From contig JBITNC010000001.1 of assembly GCA_050084985.1 (NCBI GenBank), positions 29,388,001 through 29,452,000 on the forward strand: a DNA stretch of 64,000 nucleotides, in the 5' to 3' direction. The translations under genes were made by a program, and so were the position numbers. Below the pieces are notes generated by a model, which ran no database searches, was not told the origin of the DNA, and saw only the letters and a list, made by a program, of their open reading frames with translations. This document shows, piece by piece, positions 24,840 through 36,520 of the stretch. The DNA comes from Nageia nagi. Lineage: Eukaryota; Pinophyta. Numbering within the stretch: the first letter of the stretch is position 1; every line of letters starts with the position of its first letter.

Positions 24840-25560
24840 TTTCCTTGGTCAATTTGGAAAGTTTATTCGAAAACATTAGAAGGCCATTACTGAGAAGGCA
24901 GTTTGTTGGCAGAGTAAGGAAGGGAGGATGGAGACGAAGACTTCTGGCCTGCAACTGAAATGCTATGGTGGATGTGGAATCTAAAAACTTAGAAAAAAAA
25001 GGGGGAAAATCCGTCAGAACGCTCTCAGGCCTTCACCACCGGCTTGGAATGCGCAGGTGGGACGGTCATCGAAAGGCTACATGGCAAGCGAACTCACCAT
25101 GAAATCCTCATCAGTATTCACGCTCTGGCGAGAGAGCCATTCTTCTTCCTCCGGATTTGTGTGCTTGTCTGAGATTGATACACAGACCAAATCGTACAAC
25201 CTATAGAACAGATCCTGTTCAAGTAAGGTCGTGCTGTAAAATTCTTCTTTCTCCTCTTATATATGCCGCCTATAGCCTTCATGTGGTATTAATCAAAATT
25301 GACGACCACCGCCAAAACGCTATTAAATATATTTTTTCATTTCAAAAGAAAAGGGTTAAATTAACCGTCAATTTCGAAGGATGAAATACTTTTTGAATTT
25401 TCAATTGAAGGGCTTCTCCAAAAACGAGCTGTCAAAAAAATTTGGGAGATCGCCGGTTCGCCCCATCATGCGTATGGGACATTATTCAAAGTTGAAGTCT
25501 GCCACGGACCACTGTGTGAGATCTGCGGTCTTGCATTTGCAATTTACAATGTTTATCTTG
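24840..25560 (-). promoter_or_regulatory. GC-richer island with promoter-like features
   Basis: The base composition is clearly less AT-rich than both flanks. On the minus strand GGCATATATAAGAGGAGAAAG (near 25270-25250) is a strong TATA-box context, followed by leader-like sequence. An ATG at about 25133 lies in AATGGCTCTCTCGCCAGAG and a splice-donor-like ATG|GTGAGTTCG lies at about 25099/25098. The first reading frame closes after eight codons, so the start is either a downstream ATG or decayed. It could be the promoter and first exon of a minus-strand gene, conceivably the expansin pseudogene 2.8 kb downstream, but no sequence links the two. Confidence 0.35.
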
Positions 25561-26486
25561 CTAGCCACAAGAACATGTTTTAGGCAATAGGCATGAATTC
25601 AGACTTGAAATTTAAGTCTACTCTTGCCCATCAATAAATTTTCTATAACAGGTTTTTTATATCCTTCGAAATGCATTAATAATATAATAAAATTATCTTT
25701 TATATATATAAATATTAAATATTTGAAAAATCAATGAGTTTACAATTTTTTAGTATTATTATATATATTTTTGACAGTAATAAAAAAAATATGTATTTTT
25801 TGTGTGATAAGTAGAAAAACAAATGAGATGTAAATGTTTAAAAAGCTTAAAAATGTTTAATGCAGATATCAAATTTCAACTTTGAGTATGATTATGAAAA
25901 GTAACATTTAATATTATGAACAAATGAATGTAACAAGAAATTAATACAAAAAACTACCATCATGTTATGGTTTTGTTATAAAAGATTGAGATAATGATGT
26001 ATGAAGACACTAACAAGTTAATAAAAAGCATTCTTGAATGTTTGGTCTATTTTATTCTCTAATCAATTGGCCTTATATTCACTTTATTTTACTTTCTTGT
26101 CTTAAGTCGTGTACTCCACATATCTTAAGCAAGTTCTATAAACTAATGGAAGTTTTATAAGATTACTTAGAGATAAAATAGTTAGCTATGTGACTCAACA
26201 AATGTACAACCATGTTTGTGATTCAACATGTTAAATAGTTTTTGCATCTTACTTGATATGATACCAATACTTTTATCTACTCTTCAATTTGCTTTTTTTT
26301 GGAAATTTGAAGAGTATGAGGGTGAACATTTGTTCATGCTCAAGAATAGATAGTTTATTTTGTTAAGTTTGTATGAAGGATCTAATCTAAGCTTGTGTGT
26401 TCCTACTTTCTATGTTTAAGTATTCTCTTTTTAAGATAGAAGACATAAAATAGCATAACCAAAACAAACTTGATGATTTTATTATA
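25561..26486. other. AT-rich sequence, nothing recognised
   Basis: No coding or repeat structure that I can support, apart from weak resemblance of 26110-26170 to the fold-back arms to its right. Confidence 0.5.
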
Positions 26487-27021
26487 CAACTTAATTATAT
26501 GAGAAACAATCATTCAAATACTTAATTGATATATATTTATTTCTGAAGAGACTTTGATAGATCCTACAAACCAATGGGTTTAAAAGGACATTAAAAGATT
26601 TATCCATCTATCTATGTGCTTTTCTTTAGTTTTGCCCAAAATCCTTATTATTTTAGAGTATTTATGTGGTAAAGCTAAATACTAAGGATAATAAGGAGTT
26701 CTTATAAAAACAAGGTTTCGATTGAGATATTTTTTCAACATTATGTGCAAAGAATGATGAGCATATTTGACACTAAATTGTACTACAAGACGTCCTCCAT
26801 CTAGTTGGTCTAGATGGATAGATATGAATTCCATACATTCTCCTTGACAACAATCCCTAGCTTGAGTAACATCAGATAAACATCTTTTAGCTAGATAAAT
26901 ATCTTTTAACATCCTTTTAAACCCATTGATTTGTAGGACCTATTAATGTTTATCCTCAAATTGTGTGTGTGTGTGTTATCACAATCAAATATTTGAATTA
27001 TTGTTTCTCATATAATTCAAC
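26487..27021. repeat. fold-back (inverted repeat) element
   Basis: The left arm 26487-26610 (ACTTAATTATATGAGAAACA ... GGGTTTAAAAGGACATTAAA) and the right arm 26888-27021 are reverse complements with scattered differences. A second, inner hairpin at about 26641-26697 (CCTTATTATTTTAGAGTATT against its complement) lies in the spacer. A (GT)n run at 26963-26976 lies in the right arm. It resembles a MITE or fold-back element; no clear TSD was found. Confidence 0.65.
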
Positions 27022-27883
27022 CACACAACACACAAGTAATTTACTACTCAAATACAATTGGAAGGGAACAATCATCCTCACATTAGGCTACTTGCAATTT
27101 ACCATATTCAAAAGATACAAAGCATAGCTTTGCATGAAATTGAAGGTAGAACAAAAGAGAGATCCAATATTTTTAAGTAGTTGTATCAACAACAAACTTC
27201 AATAAGTCCATCAAATAAACGTTAATATAATCAAATAGATCAATATAATTTTATTTAAGTTACTTAACATGATTTGACTATGTGATTTAATACTAGTTGG
27301 ATGAACACAATGAATATCTGTTGATGGAGTATAACTTCATGAATATTGAATTTTATTATGAATTAGTTCATTAGCATAGGATTTTGTGTAATATAAATTT
27401 AGTATAGTTCTTCAAATTAAAATTTGAAAACAAAAATTAGTATTTATTGATATCATTATGGTAATATGAAAAATTGTATTATTTATATTTATTTTAAAGA
27501 ATTTAATTATATAATTTTATTTATACACATTTTGTTTATATTATAACATATCATATTATTCGTATTATATAGTAAAATGGTATTCTATTATCATATTATT
27601 TAGAAATAAAATTTTCTTATGGTTTGAAATTTGTATGAGATATCTAAATAAAATAAATTATGCAATTAAACAATTATGAATAAAAATAAATGGTTATGTT
27701 TTTATATATTAAAGTTATTTTTATATGGGGATTGATGTATCATGTGAAAATTGAGGCACAATAATATTTGAGTTGCACTAATTCTTAGGTTTAAATTGAT
27801 CTGATAGGATAGGGTTTTCAAGCATGGAAGACCACAATAACATGTGGATGTCTAAAACTACCAATAGTGAGCTGGGAACCTAG
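27022..27883. other. AT-rich sequence, nothing recognised
   Basis: No coding signal or repeat that I can support. Confidence 0.5.
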
Positions 27884-28760
27884 GATGATTTTCAAAGAGT
27901 AAGGATATTTACGACCATGTTTCATTTCATTTTTTCAAAAAAAAGTTGTTATTAAACATATGTACAAATAGACAATATTGTTGATTATTGGCACATTCTA
28001 CAATTATACTGACAAAATTTGCATAGTCTCACTCTACTCCTGACAATCATATTTGCTTGATGCTAGCATATACTGCAAGAATGGTGAAAAGATTGCAAAC
28101 ATTGCATTTACACTTGAGAATTGCATTCACTTAGAAGTATTTACAACCTTTTGGAAAAACTCTTTTTGTGTGTATCTTATGATTATGAAATTATGTTTGC
28201 ATCATGCATATATTTGCAAAATACACAAAATAGTAGTGCAATTCATTATTCATTATATATGGTTCATTCAATCATTTTATGGCATAGAAAGCATTTCAAA
28301 TATTTATGTTGAAGTAGGCATTTAGGATGGTTTTCAAAGAGTAAAGACATTGATGAACTATGTTTTCATTTAATTTTATCAAAAATAAATGATATTAAAC
28401 ATTTGTACAAATACATGATATTATTTATTGCTAGTACATTTAGCAAAAATACTAACAAAAGTTGCACAATTTCACTCTACTGTTGACAATCGCATTTGCT
28501 TGATTGTGGCATATGCTGTAAGAATGGTGGTAAAGGTTGCACACATTGTATTTACAATTGAGAATTGCATTCACTTCAAAGTCTCTACAACCTTTTGGAA
28601 TAACTTGTTTTGTGCATATCATGCGATCATTACAGTCCATGAAACTATGTTTGCATCATGCATCTTCTCAAATAATTCCCCTCCCTTATGTATTCTTTCA
28701 CATTTTGCACACATGGCTATCAAGGCACTAACAACCATAACATTTGATGGAAAACCTATT
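27884..28760 (-). pseudogene. tandemly duplicated PPR-protein gene fragment
   Basis: Two direct copies about 440 bp apart (about 27884-28210 and 28323-28670). The minus strand of the right copy gives ELFEKMHDANIVSWTVMIA, YAQNKLFQKVVETLK and ATFTTILTAYATIKQM with stops between, which is the MP-x-N-VSWT-MIAGYAQNG pattern of plant pentatricopeptide-repeat proteins (organellar RNA editing or processing factors). The left copy is more decayed (MHDANIIS...). Only one to two 35-residue motifs remain per copy. Related pieces flank element C and occur inside element D. Confidence 0.72.
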
Positions 28761-30149
28761 AGACAATTTTTCTTTTCTACCTTACGAATAGACAAACGAC
28801 TTGCAAGGCTTGCAAAGAAACCAACACCTAGGTGAAAGGGCCTTACCCCTTCTTGCTATGAGGACTGGTTACCTTAAGGTATCTTGGATGGATTTGCAAG
28901 AATAAGACTCAAAGACTGGCTAGGATGTTTGAAATTGCTACCAGCTTAAATAAAATTTGTTAATCAAGGACTCAAATTATCTTTGTACCTAGAGAATGGT
29001 TGTTTCTTAAGTATTGTAAATAAAATGAGGGTGTTAAAGCCATAGAAAAAAGTGAAAAATAAATAAAAAGTGTATGAGGGAAAATAAAAAATAGCCCAAG
29101 GCACATGAGTTCAACTCTTTACATAATGCTCCATGGATCCACACAGTTTTTGAATGCCAAATTTCTTTAGGTTTATTATGAGTTCCATGTATCCACCTTT
29201 CCTTTCATTCTAACCAACAACATGAATGGTCTATAAGAAGGAAAAAGAGGTTGGTTGTGTCATGGATGGTACCCTCAACATGTGGATGAAGTTCTTATGT
29301 TAAACATAATAGTGGAACATACTTCAAAATATACAAGTCTAGTTGTATACCATGAGCAATCATCAACTATGCATTACATTCAACACTCTGAAAGAATAAT
29401 CAATCACTCTTTTACTCACATATCAAAAGGTTTGCAAAATATCCCAAGCATCTAACCAACACACATCAATGATAACATTACATTTCCAATCTCATAGTCA
29501 CAAAGAAATGGAGTTGTGTAATTTAACTTAAAATATCATGCCACATTCACCATAGACAAGTGCTTGATAAAAAAAATATTCTACTCATCTATTAGCAAAT
29601 GTTCATGTCCACATACAAAAATTCCACCCCCACTTACAAATGAGCATTAAAAGGGTATAAATAGTTTTTTTTTTGGAAACCCTAATGTTTCCCTAACCCT
29701 AATGCTAATTTTGAGAAAATTAAAAGTGGTATAATGAGAATTCATCACATAGCATTACAAGATTTATTCCACAACTTGTGAGAGCAAATCCTCATCCATC
29801 ACAAGGTTATACCAAATTTAATAAATCTTTAAAATCCAAATTAAAAATAAAATTATAATAAAATAAAATTATTATGATTGCAACACCACACCCTTATGCT
29901 CCTCAAGTACACTTAGGCTTATTCATCTCCCTTGCCTCTACAACACTTAACATGAGAAACTTCTTCTATTGGCAACCAATGAAGGCAATCTGAAATCTTA
30001 CATGCATCATTAAAATAACCCAGGACCCTAAAATCCAACATCTAAGCTTTGAGAGACCTTCTAGGCTAGCTGACATTAAGATGCATGCTAGTCTAAATTT
30101 TAAAAAATTAATCTTTGAAACTCGATGTAAAGGTCCTTAAGTGTCTTCT
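28761..30149. other. non-coding sequence
   Basis: No gene recognised. The frame at 29255-29455 has no family features. TTTTTTTTTGGAAACCCTAA near 29670 is followed by a short CCCTAA duplication, not a telomere tract. Confidence 0.5.
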
Positions 30150-32265
30150 TAGTTGGTGCATACCATAAAAAGATAAGATTTTATCTTTTTTTTTTCATGT
30201 ACCCAACTTGATGCTATCATTCATCTTGGTGTGAGTGTCTCAAGTTCCACAACTTGCCTCTTCCATTCTGGTGCCACCCTTCTATACTTAGTTCGCTCAT
30301 GATTTTATCTTTTCCTATTTATATGTCCCCCTTTCCTCATTGTAATTAATATGGAATCCTACAAATTCCCCTTTGTATATATTTATTTATTTAATCGAGC
30401 TTTAGTTGTTATTACTTGGGATAGAAAATATAAAGGTCCATTGGACCCCACTATGATCCCCAAGTGGGACGTCTTCCTCCCAAGTATAGGCTAGTGTGAT
30501 TTTATGTGGTTGGGGATCTCTAGAAGTGATTGTGGGAATCCCAAGGCTTATTTAGCACCTAGATAGCACTAGAGCATGGATAAACACCTATTTACCCCAA
30601 TGTTGGATTTAGGAGCATTTGTACACATGTGCCAATCTTGGGAAGACTCCTAGATCACCATGTTGGCCCATGACACCCATGCATGCCTTCTAGATACACA
30701 TTCTTGCCTTATAGGCACTCATGCATGCTTTTTAGGAACCCATGCATGCCTTCTAGAATTGTGCATGCCCTCTAGACCCATGTTGAGCGTGGGGAGGATC
30801 CAAATACCCATGTTGGGCTTGGAATGACCCTGTGGGACTTCTAGGTATCTAATGTTGGACCAAGAAGGTTGGATGATGAATTTGAAGTGAGATCTATATC
30901 TAATGTGAGATATATTAGGCCTTGGAGCATCATTGTTGGATACATCTAATTATCATTATTACTCATACCATCCAGTGGACACAAGTCTTGGCATAGCCTC
31001 AAGAAACATCCTTATGTGCAACATGTAGGAGGGTTCGCAAGCTGAGGGATCATATTGATCTATGGCTAAGGTGTAGCATCTTAGTCCATCTAATGGTATT
31101 TCACGGTCACATTCCTAACTTTAATGGTTTTTAGGTGTGGGATTTATGTAACAAAGCATCCAAGCTTGAGGGAGTGAGGTTTACCCATCCATTATTTCAT
31201 AGTTCCAACATTGATCATATTTATCCAATCATTATACTCTACTTGGCTCGTGGGAGGCCAACGTTGAGCCCTATGGGCCTGGCATTGTATCATTTATCAT
31301 TATACATCATTAATATAATAATTAGGTATTTGGATCTCAATATTGACTTGTGTATTTATCCATTATTGCAACCTTGAGATGTGATTTTCTATTTGTGCAT
31401 GTATGAGCTAGATGTTGGTATTATTATGTTGCTTAAGCTTAAATTGGATGCCCTAGACCTAACATTGGCATTATGGGGTAGTTTATGCTTGTAATTACAC
31501 TTCTAAGTCAAAATTGGGTGTTTGCTTTGTTAAAATTGCTTATTTGTACTTAATTTTTATTGGGATCTTATATTTCTTCAATATTTATTAAAATCTCATG
31601 TCAAACTCCTTCAACCCCCTCTCAGGCTGGGTGCATGCTACACAAAGTCAAGATTTTATCTTTTTTTAATGTGCCAAACTTCCCAATTGTTGTAGTTTGA
31701 GTGCATACCAAAAAAATATAAGATTTTATCTTTTTAAGTCATGTGATTGTCTCCTGATGCCCAAATTTGCTTGTTTTGAACCTCCAAGTGCAAGAATTAG
31801 CTGAATTTAACCTTTTCTTCCTCAACCTAAGCTCCTCATGGACTGAGCGCATTCCATAAAAATTCAAAATTTTATCTTTTTAGAGCATGCACCAACCTTC
31901 TTGGACCCTCCTTCACTTTATTTTGGACTTGAAAGTTTATGCCTTAGCTAAATTTCACCTTAAACTTGACCTAGAAGACTTCCTCCTCTAGGTGCATGCT
32001 AGAAAAAGATAAGATTTTATCTTTTGGAGGCAAGCATTGGGTCTTTGGGAGAACTAGTTTGGCCTTTTACCTCATAACTTTATTTTGCTCTTCCCGGTTG
32101 TGCACATGCCATAAAAAAAATAAAAAATTATCTTTTGAAGGCATGCATTGGTCCTTATGTTTCCCTAGTTTCCTTCGATTGAATTCAATGATGACCTTGA
32201 TGGTTCCTTGATTTCGATGCATATTTCATAAAGAAAAGTTTTTATCTTTTTTAAATATATAATGG
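30150..32265. repeat. dispersed-tandem array with palindromic AAAGATAAGATTTTATCTTT core
   Basis: Seven copies of GTGCATRCYATAAAAAGAT plus AAGATTTTATCTTTTT occur at about 30157, 31631, 31690, 31847, 31991, 32101 and 32217, with a partial one at about 30295. Spacing in the right cluster is 60-165 bp. The core AAAAGATAAGATTTTATCTTT is nearly a perfect palindrome and is the best-kept part of each unit. Left and right copies are separated by about 1.3 kb of other sequence (30330-31620), which includes CCCATGCATGCCTTCTAG-like short repeats at 30660-30790. Confidence 0.7.
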
Positions 32266-32812
32266 GCTTTCTGGAGGATTCCCTTCACTCTACTCTAGCT
32301 TGAACTTGACCTAGATTTTCTAATTTCACATGGACTCGATTTCTTAATTTTGGAATCAATCATTTTTTGGGAATTTCAAGCTTTATATAACATGGCTAAG
32401 GATGGGAAAGTTGTAACACATAGGTGTAGGATGATGAATGTGATAACCATGTGGCTAAAGATCTAAGATAAGTGTGATATTGGTTGAGCATGAATTTTTT
32501 GGATCCCCAAAATTGTAGGGTTTTTGGGTGTGTTGTGTCATTCATAATAAAACCATTTTAATCTACTATTTGGAATATGTTCATACCTTCTTTTACAACT
32601 ATCATGGTACTACATGATACAAGAATGATGGTAAAGGTTACATAATCTAGCTTTACAAATAATAATTTCATCTATTTAAAATTATCTACACCCATTGAAA
32701 ACCATGTAATATTAAATGAAAAATTATCTTCGACTACTCTTTCATAGATCTCCATACCTTCTTCCAGGGCTCTCATGATGTAACGTAATACAAGAATTCT
32801 ATGGCATAGTTT
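32266..32812 (-). pseudogene. PPR-protein gene fragment, left of element C
   Basis: On the minus strand, coming from the element C insertion site, the sequence includes LEEGMEIYERVVEDNFSFNI-like and KLDYVTFTIILVSCSTMIVV-like text (about 32790-32580, stops and frame breaks between). These fit PPR motif borders (VTFTSILAACA...). With 41541-41690 it forms one pseudogene split by element C. The 5' part of the stretch (32266-32530) has no recognised content. Confidence 0.55.
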
Positions 32813-32817
32813 GGGTT
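32813..32817. repeat. target-site duplication of element C, left
   Basis: GGGTT, repeated at 41536-41540 directly after the right LTR. Confidence 0.75.
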
Positions 32818-33295
32818 TGTTGGAATGTATAATGCATTATTGTAAAGGTTGTGTTAAATATTCTATGTAAATTCACTAATAATTAAGGGTATTATTTGAT
32901 ACCTTAAGTATTTTGTAAATATAATAATGTAACCTATCCTATACTCCAAGTCATGAGCATGCCCCTTGGGTCAAAGATGTGCATGTCATGCTTAAGTCAT
33001 CCAAAGAGGGTTTTTGGCCTATAAATAGAAGGCTCTTTCTTTGTAATGACACACCAATTGTGGAGTAAGAATATGCTATAGTATAGAAGTGTATGAGTTA
33101 AGATTAGGAGGATTGTAAGAGAGTTGTATTTGTGAGAGAAATAAAGATCTAGTTAGTGGATGTACTCCTAGTTGGAGGAACCACTTTACATCTAGTGTTG
33201 TGAGATTGCTTTATGTATTTGTTGGATGTAATTGGGAGCTTTCATGTGATCTTGGTAGTTTAGAAATTATATTGTTAGTATTAGTTCCTTCAATA
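32818..33295 (+). repeat. 5' LTR of element C
   Basis: TGTTGGAATGTATAATGC ... TTAGTTCCTTCAATA, 478 bp, with CCTATAAATAGAAGG (near 33020) as the likely promoter. If the GGGTT duplication is genuine, the LTR ends in ...AATA rather than ...CA. Confidence 0.88.
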
Positions 33296-33307
33296 TGGTA
33301 TCAGAGC
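33296..33307 (+). other. primer-binding site of element C
   Basis: TGGTATCAGAGC, complementary to the 3' end of initiator tRNA-Met, directly after the LTR. Confidence 0.9.
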
Positions 33308-36300
33308 AACTTGAAGGCCCCTTTTCACATCCTTGGAGTTAAGGCTCTACATCTTCATCTTGGAGGTCCTCATTATTTATCCTTCACTCCATTGAGAGGT
33401 AAAAGTGATTCAAGGTATAATCTTACTTCTCTCAATATTGATTTACATAACATAGCAAGATATTTTTTTTGCATACTAACATGTATTATTGTTAGTTTCC
33501 TATCATATTGCTATAATTCTTGCATTTATTTCATTATTTTTGAAGGTTTTTTATTATCAAAAGTTGAGTAAAAAATATATCTATCTATTTTTTTTGTCCT
33601 TCAAATTTACATGCAAATATTTTATAGCAATATATTTTATTATATGCAATTTTGATTATAAAAAAAATGATATGACAAATTTGATACAATATGTTGTAAG
33701 GAATAATTGTTTTTAAACAAATATTGTGAGAAAGCACAAAAAGGAAAGGTTTATTGCTTTAATATACAATTTTTTTTTCTCTTACATTTTTTTTGCAAGT
33801 ATAATGATAAGGATAAAGTGTAAATAAAGAATAAAATAAAATATTTTTAGTATTGTATGGGTGGCCTCTATGTTGGTGGTGGATTCCTCCACTTGGCTCT
33901 TCCTCCCAGGCTCCTTATCGGCACCATCTACCCAGACCACTCTCCTTTGATCCACCCTTAACACATGAGCTTTATGGGTGTGTAAAAATGTCTGTGCAAA
34001 AAATGTTTTTTGGAAATGATAATTTTATAGCAGTATTGGCTGCATCAATCACTTCCTATCCCCTTAGTGCATTATTATTGGGGCTTTCTCTTTTTACCAT
34101 GTACATCATCATGTCATCCACCAATATCGAACCATCACAACCTTACAATGGAAACATACCTCAAACCACACACACGACTCAATCATGTCAAATTTCTCTA
34201 ATGTTTTATCTATGTTGCTACCATTCATGGACATGCATGTGTAGGAGGGATGCAACCATTTTGGTTTTGTTACTGATTACTTGCCTAACCAATACCTGTC
34301 ACATTTGGACATGAAGCAATGTACCAAAATTACCCAAATTAGTTATCCCATGAATGTATTATAGACACAGATGTAATCACTTGTAATTATAAAACACTTA
34401 AGAGATGTTATTTCCTCCTAAATGTGCTTTAGATCTTCACATGGAATCACAAATACCAATGTTGCTTAGCAAAACTAGGGAACAATTTTAGTCTAGTGTA
34501 GCTGAGTAAATATTTGAACTTGGTTTTCAGTGGGCATGGTAGTTTATCAAAAGTGGGTGAGAACAAATAGATAATTCATATCATCTTTAGAACCCTATCC
34601 TTTCCTTCCTCTTAGCTCAGGCCCCACACTATCTTTACTGAGATTAAAGAATTCGATTCCCTTGCACTGAGTATCTCCTGGTGAAAGCATCACCTTCTTT
34701 CTCCTAGCTCAAGTGCTCTTGTTGCTTGTGATTAGCAAGATTGATTTTGTCAACAACAACCATTATCATATAATATTCCATTATTCAATGCCACTAATGT
34801 TAACTTGAATAGGGTGGTTGGGCATGGTTGTCCATGTCTCAGCTTCAGCAAGTAGTATCATTTCTCATCATGGAGTCAAGGAAGAGTCAATCCCCCTTTA
34901 CACTACTTAACATTGGCATAAGTGGTGCTTTGACTATATCAAAGTAGGATTATGTGAATGCACATTTTGATAATAAATTAAGTTCTAACTCATTCTTTTT
35001 TGCAACTTGCTACCCACTACCCTCCACTCGTTGCAATTTTTTTCCATGCCTACCTACCTTGTGCATTTTTTTCAATGCAACTCTCATTTTCCCTACCTAC
35101 TTTATTTTAAGGGATCTTATATTTTGAAGTCAAAGGGGGTAGATATGATACATATTTGACTTTATTTTTTGCAAATTTTATGTCTCCCATTAGCATTTTT
35201 TTACCTACGTATCTCTTAAAGGGATCATATTGCCTCAAAGTTTTTTTTAAGTAAATAATAGAGGGAAGAATTTTTTGACATGTTTACTTAAAATATTAGA
35301 ATGAATGCATACCTAAGGTTCTATATATATTTCTAAGAAATCATTTTTTATGCAAATTAATGGACTATTGTATGCTTAATTTTCTTTAATAATAATGCAT
35401 TCTTACTTAATTCTTTAAGCTAATTGAATGATTCAAGCTTATTACCTAAAATTTTTAAGTTATGATGAAATTGATGACTCCCTAATTTTATGCAAAGTAT
35501 GTAATGGACTTATGCAACATAAGAGATGATGTAATGATGTCCTTTAGGGGTTAGTAAACAAAACCCATTGGACACTTAGATTTTGCATTATTGAATGGAT
35601 GATGTTTTACTTATGCTCTTTTATTTCATGTTTCATATTTTGATTTATTTACTTATACAAACAAAAATGCAAACATTGATATGAGAAACCCCCTAAAATG
35701 AACACATCTACACATACATTTCACAACATGACTTATTTGAGGATCCACGAGGTGAGGATAGACAAATTGGAGCCTTTAAGTTCGATGATACAAATGGTGA
35801 AAAGTATATACTACTTAATTGCCCCTAAGTCCTCTATTGGTTTGGATTTAACTCTAATAGATGGACAGGTATGTGTGTAGTGATACCACATCTACACGTC
35901 CATTGAAGGATTATCTTGATAACTTAGGAGGATAACTTGAAACTTAATCAAGATTAATAATTTTACTTATCCAATAAACATCAAAACCTTGAAAAATAGC
36001 TTGTACTTCTCCTTACAAGAGTATATTGCTGCCCAAGGAGAACTGGTTGAGGATTGGTAGGACCTGGGCTCCTCTTGTGTGGGCATCCAAGTGAAGGCCT
36101 AATTTTTAGATAAGATAAGAAGCCTCAACAATGTCACTCTATATTCAATGGTGTTCTTTTTTATGCTATGCTATGGTTATATGTTCTACAAGCATGAGGG
36201 TTTGCTCATCCTTATTTACTAGCATTATTCTATTTTATGTGCATCATTGTTTACAAAGTCTTTAAATTAAAATTATTGTATTTATGACTTACTTGAGAAC

Positions 36301-36520
36301 TTGGAACTTTATCTAATAAATGATTTAATACAAGATAGAAACAAAAATAATATTTTTTGAAAAGTTCCACTCACATGCCCAAGTGAATATCCAAACTAAG
36401 TAAAAGTATGATCGGGAGAGTTGGAGTTAGAACTCTCAAGATCTGTGATAGGCAAACTAGGCATATTGAATAATGTAGCATGAGTAATTAGAGAAAAATG
36501 ACACCTAATGTCAAAAAATG
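33308..36520 (+). other. long leader of element C
   Basis: Non-coding 5' leader. A splice-donor-like CCATTGAGAG|GTAAAAGTG lies at 33398/33399; element D has CCATTGGTGAG|GTAAATTTT at the corresponding place. From about 35480 to 36300 it aligns by eye with D's leader just upstream of gag (for example GTCCTTTAGGGGTTAGTA, CAACATGACTT, TTAATTGCCCCTAAG, GTGTGTAGTGATACCA, CACGTCCATT, GAGAGTATATT/AGAGTATATTG, TCCAGGTGAAGGCCTAATT). The small open frames inside (33853-34314, 35698-35880) therefore look incidental. Confidence 0.7.

Noticed and set aside
25157-25590. Two + strand open frames over the GC-richer island
   Set aside because: They overlap promoter-like minus-strand signals, have no recognisable domain, and look like chance frames in higher-GC sequence.
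29670-29705. AACCCTAA-like text as telomeric repeat
   Set aside because: Only two broken copies (AAACCCTAATG, AACCCTAATG); no tandem tract.
33853-34314. 153-codon open frame in the leader of element C
   Set aside because: No family motif, odd composition, and location in a leader whose relatives are non-coding.
35698-35880. 60-codon open frame (MNTSTHTFHNMTYL...) as a gene of element C
   Set aside because: The same stretch aligns with non-coding leader of element D (about 60520-60340), where the frame is not kept, so it looks incidental.
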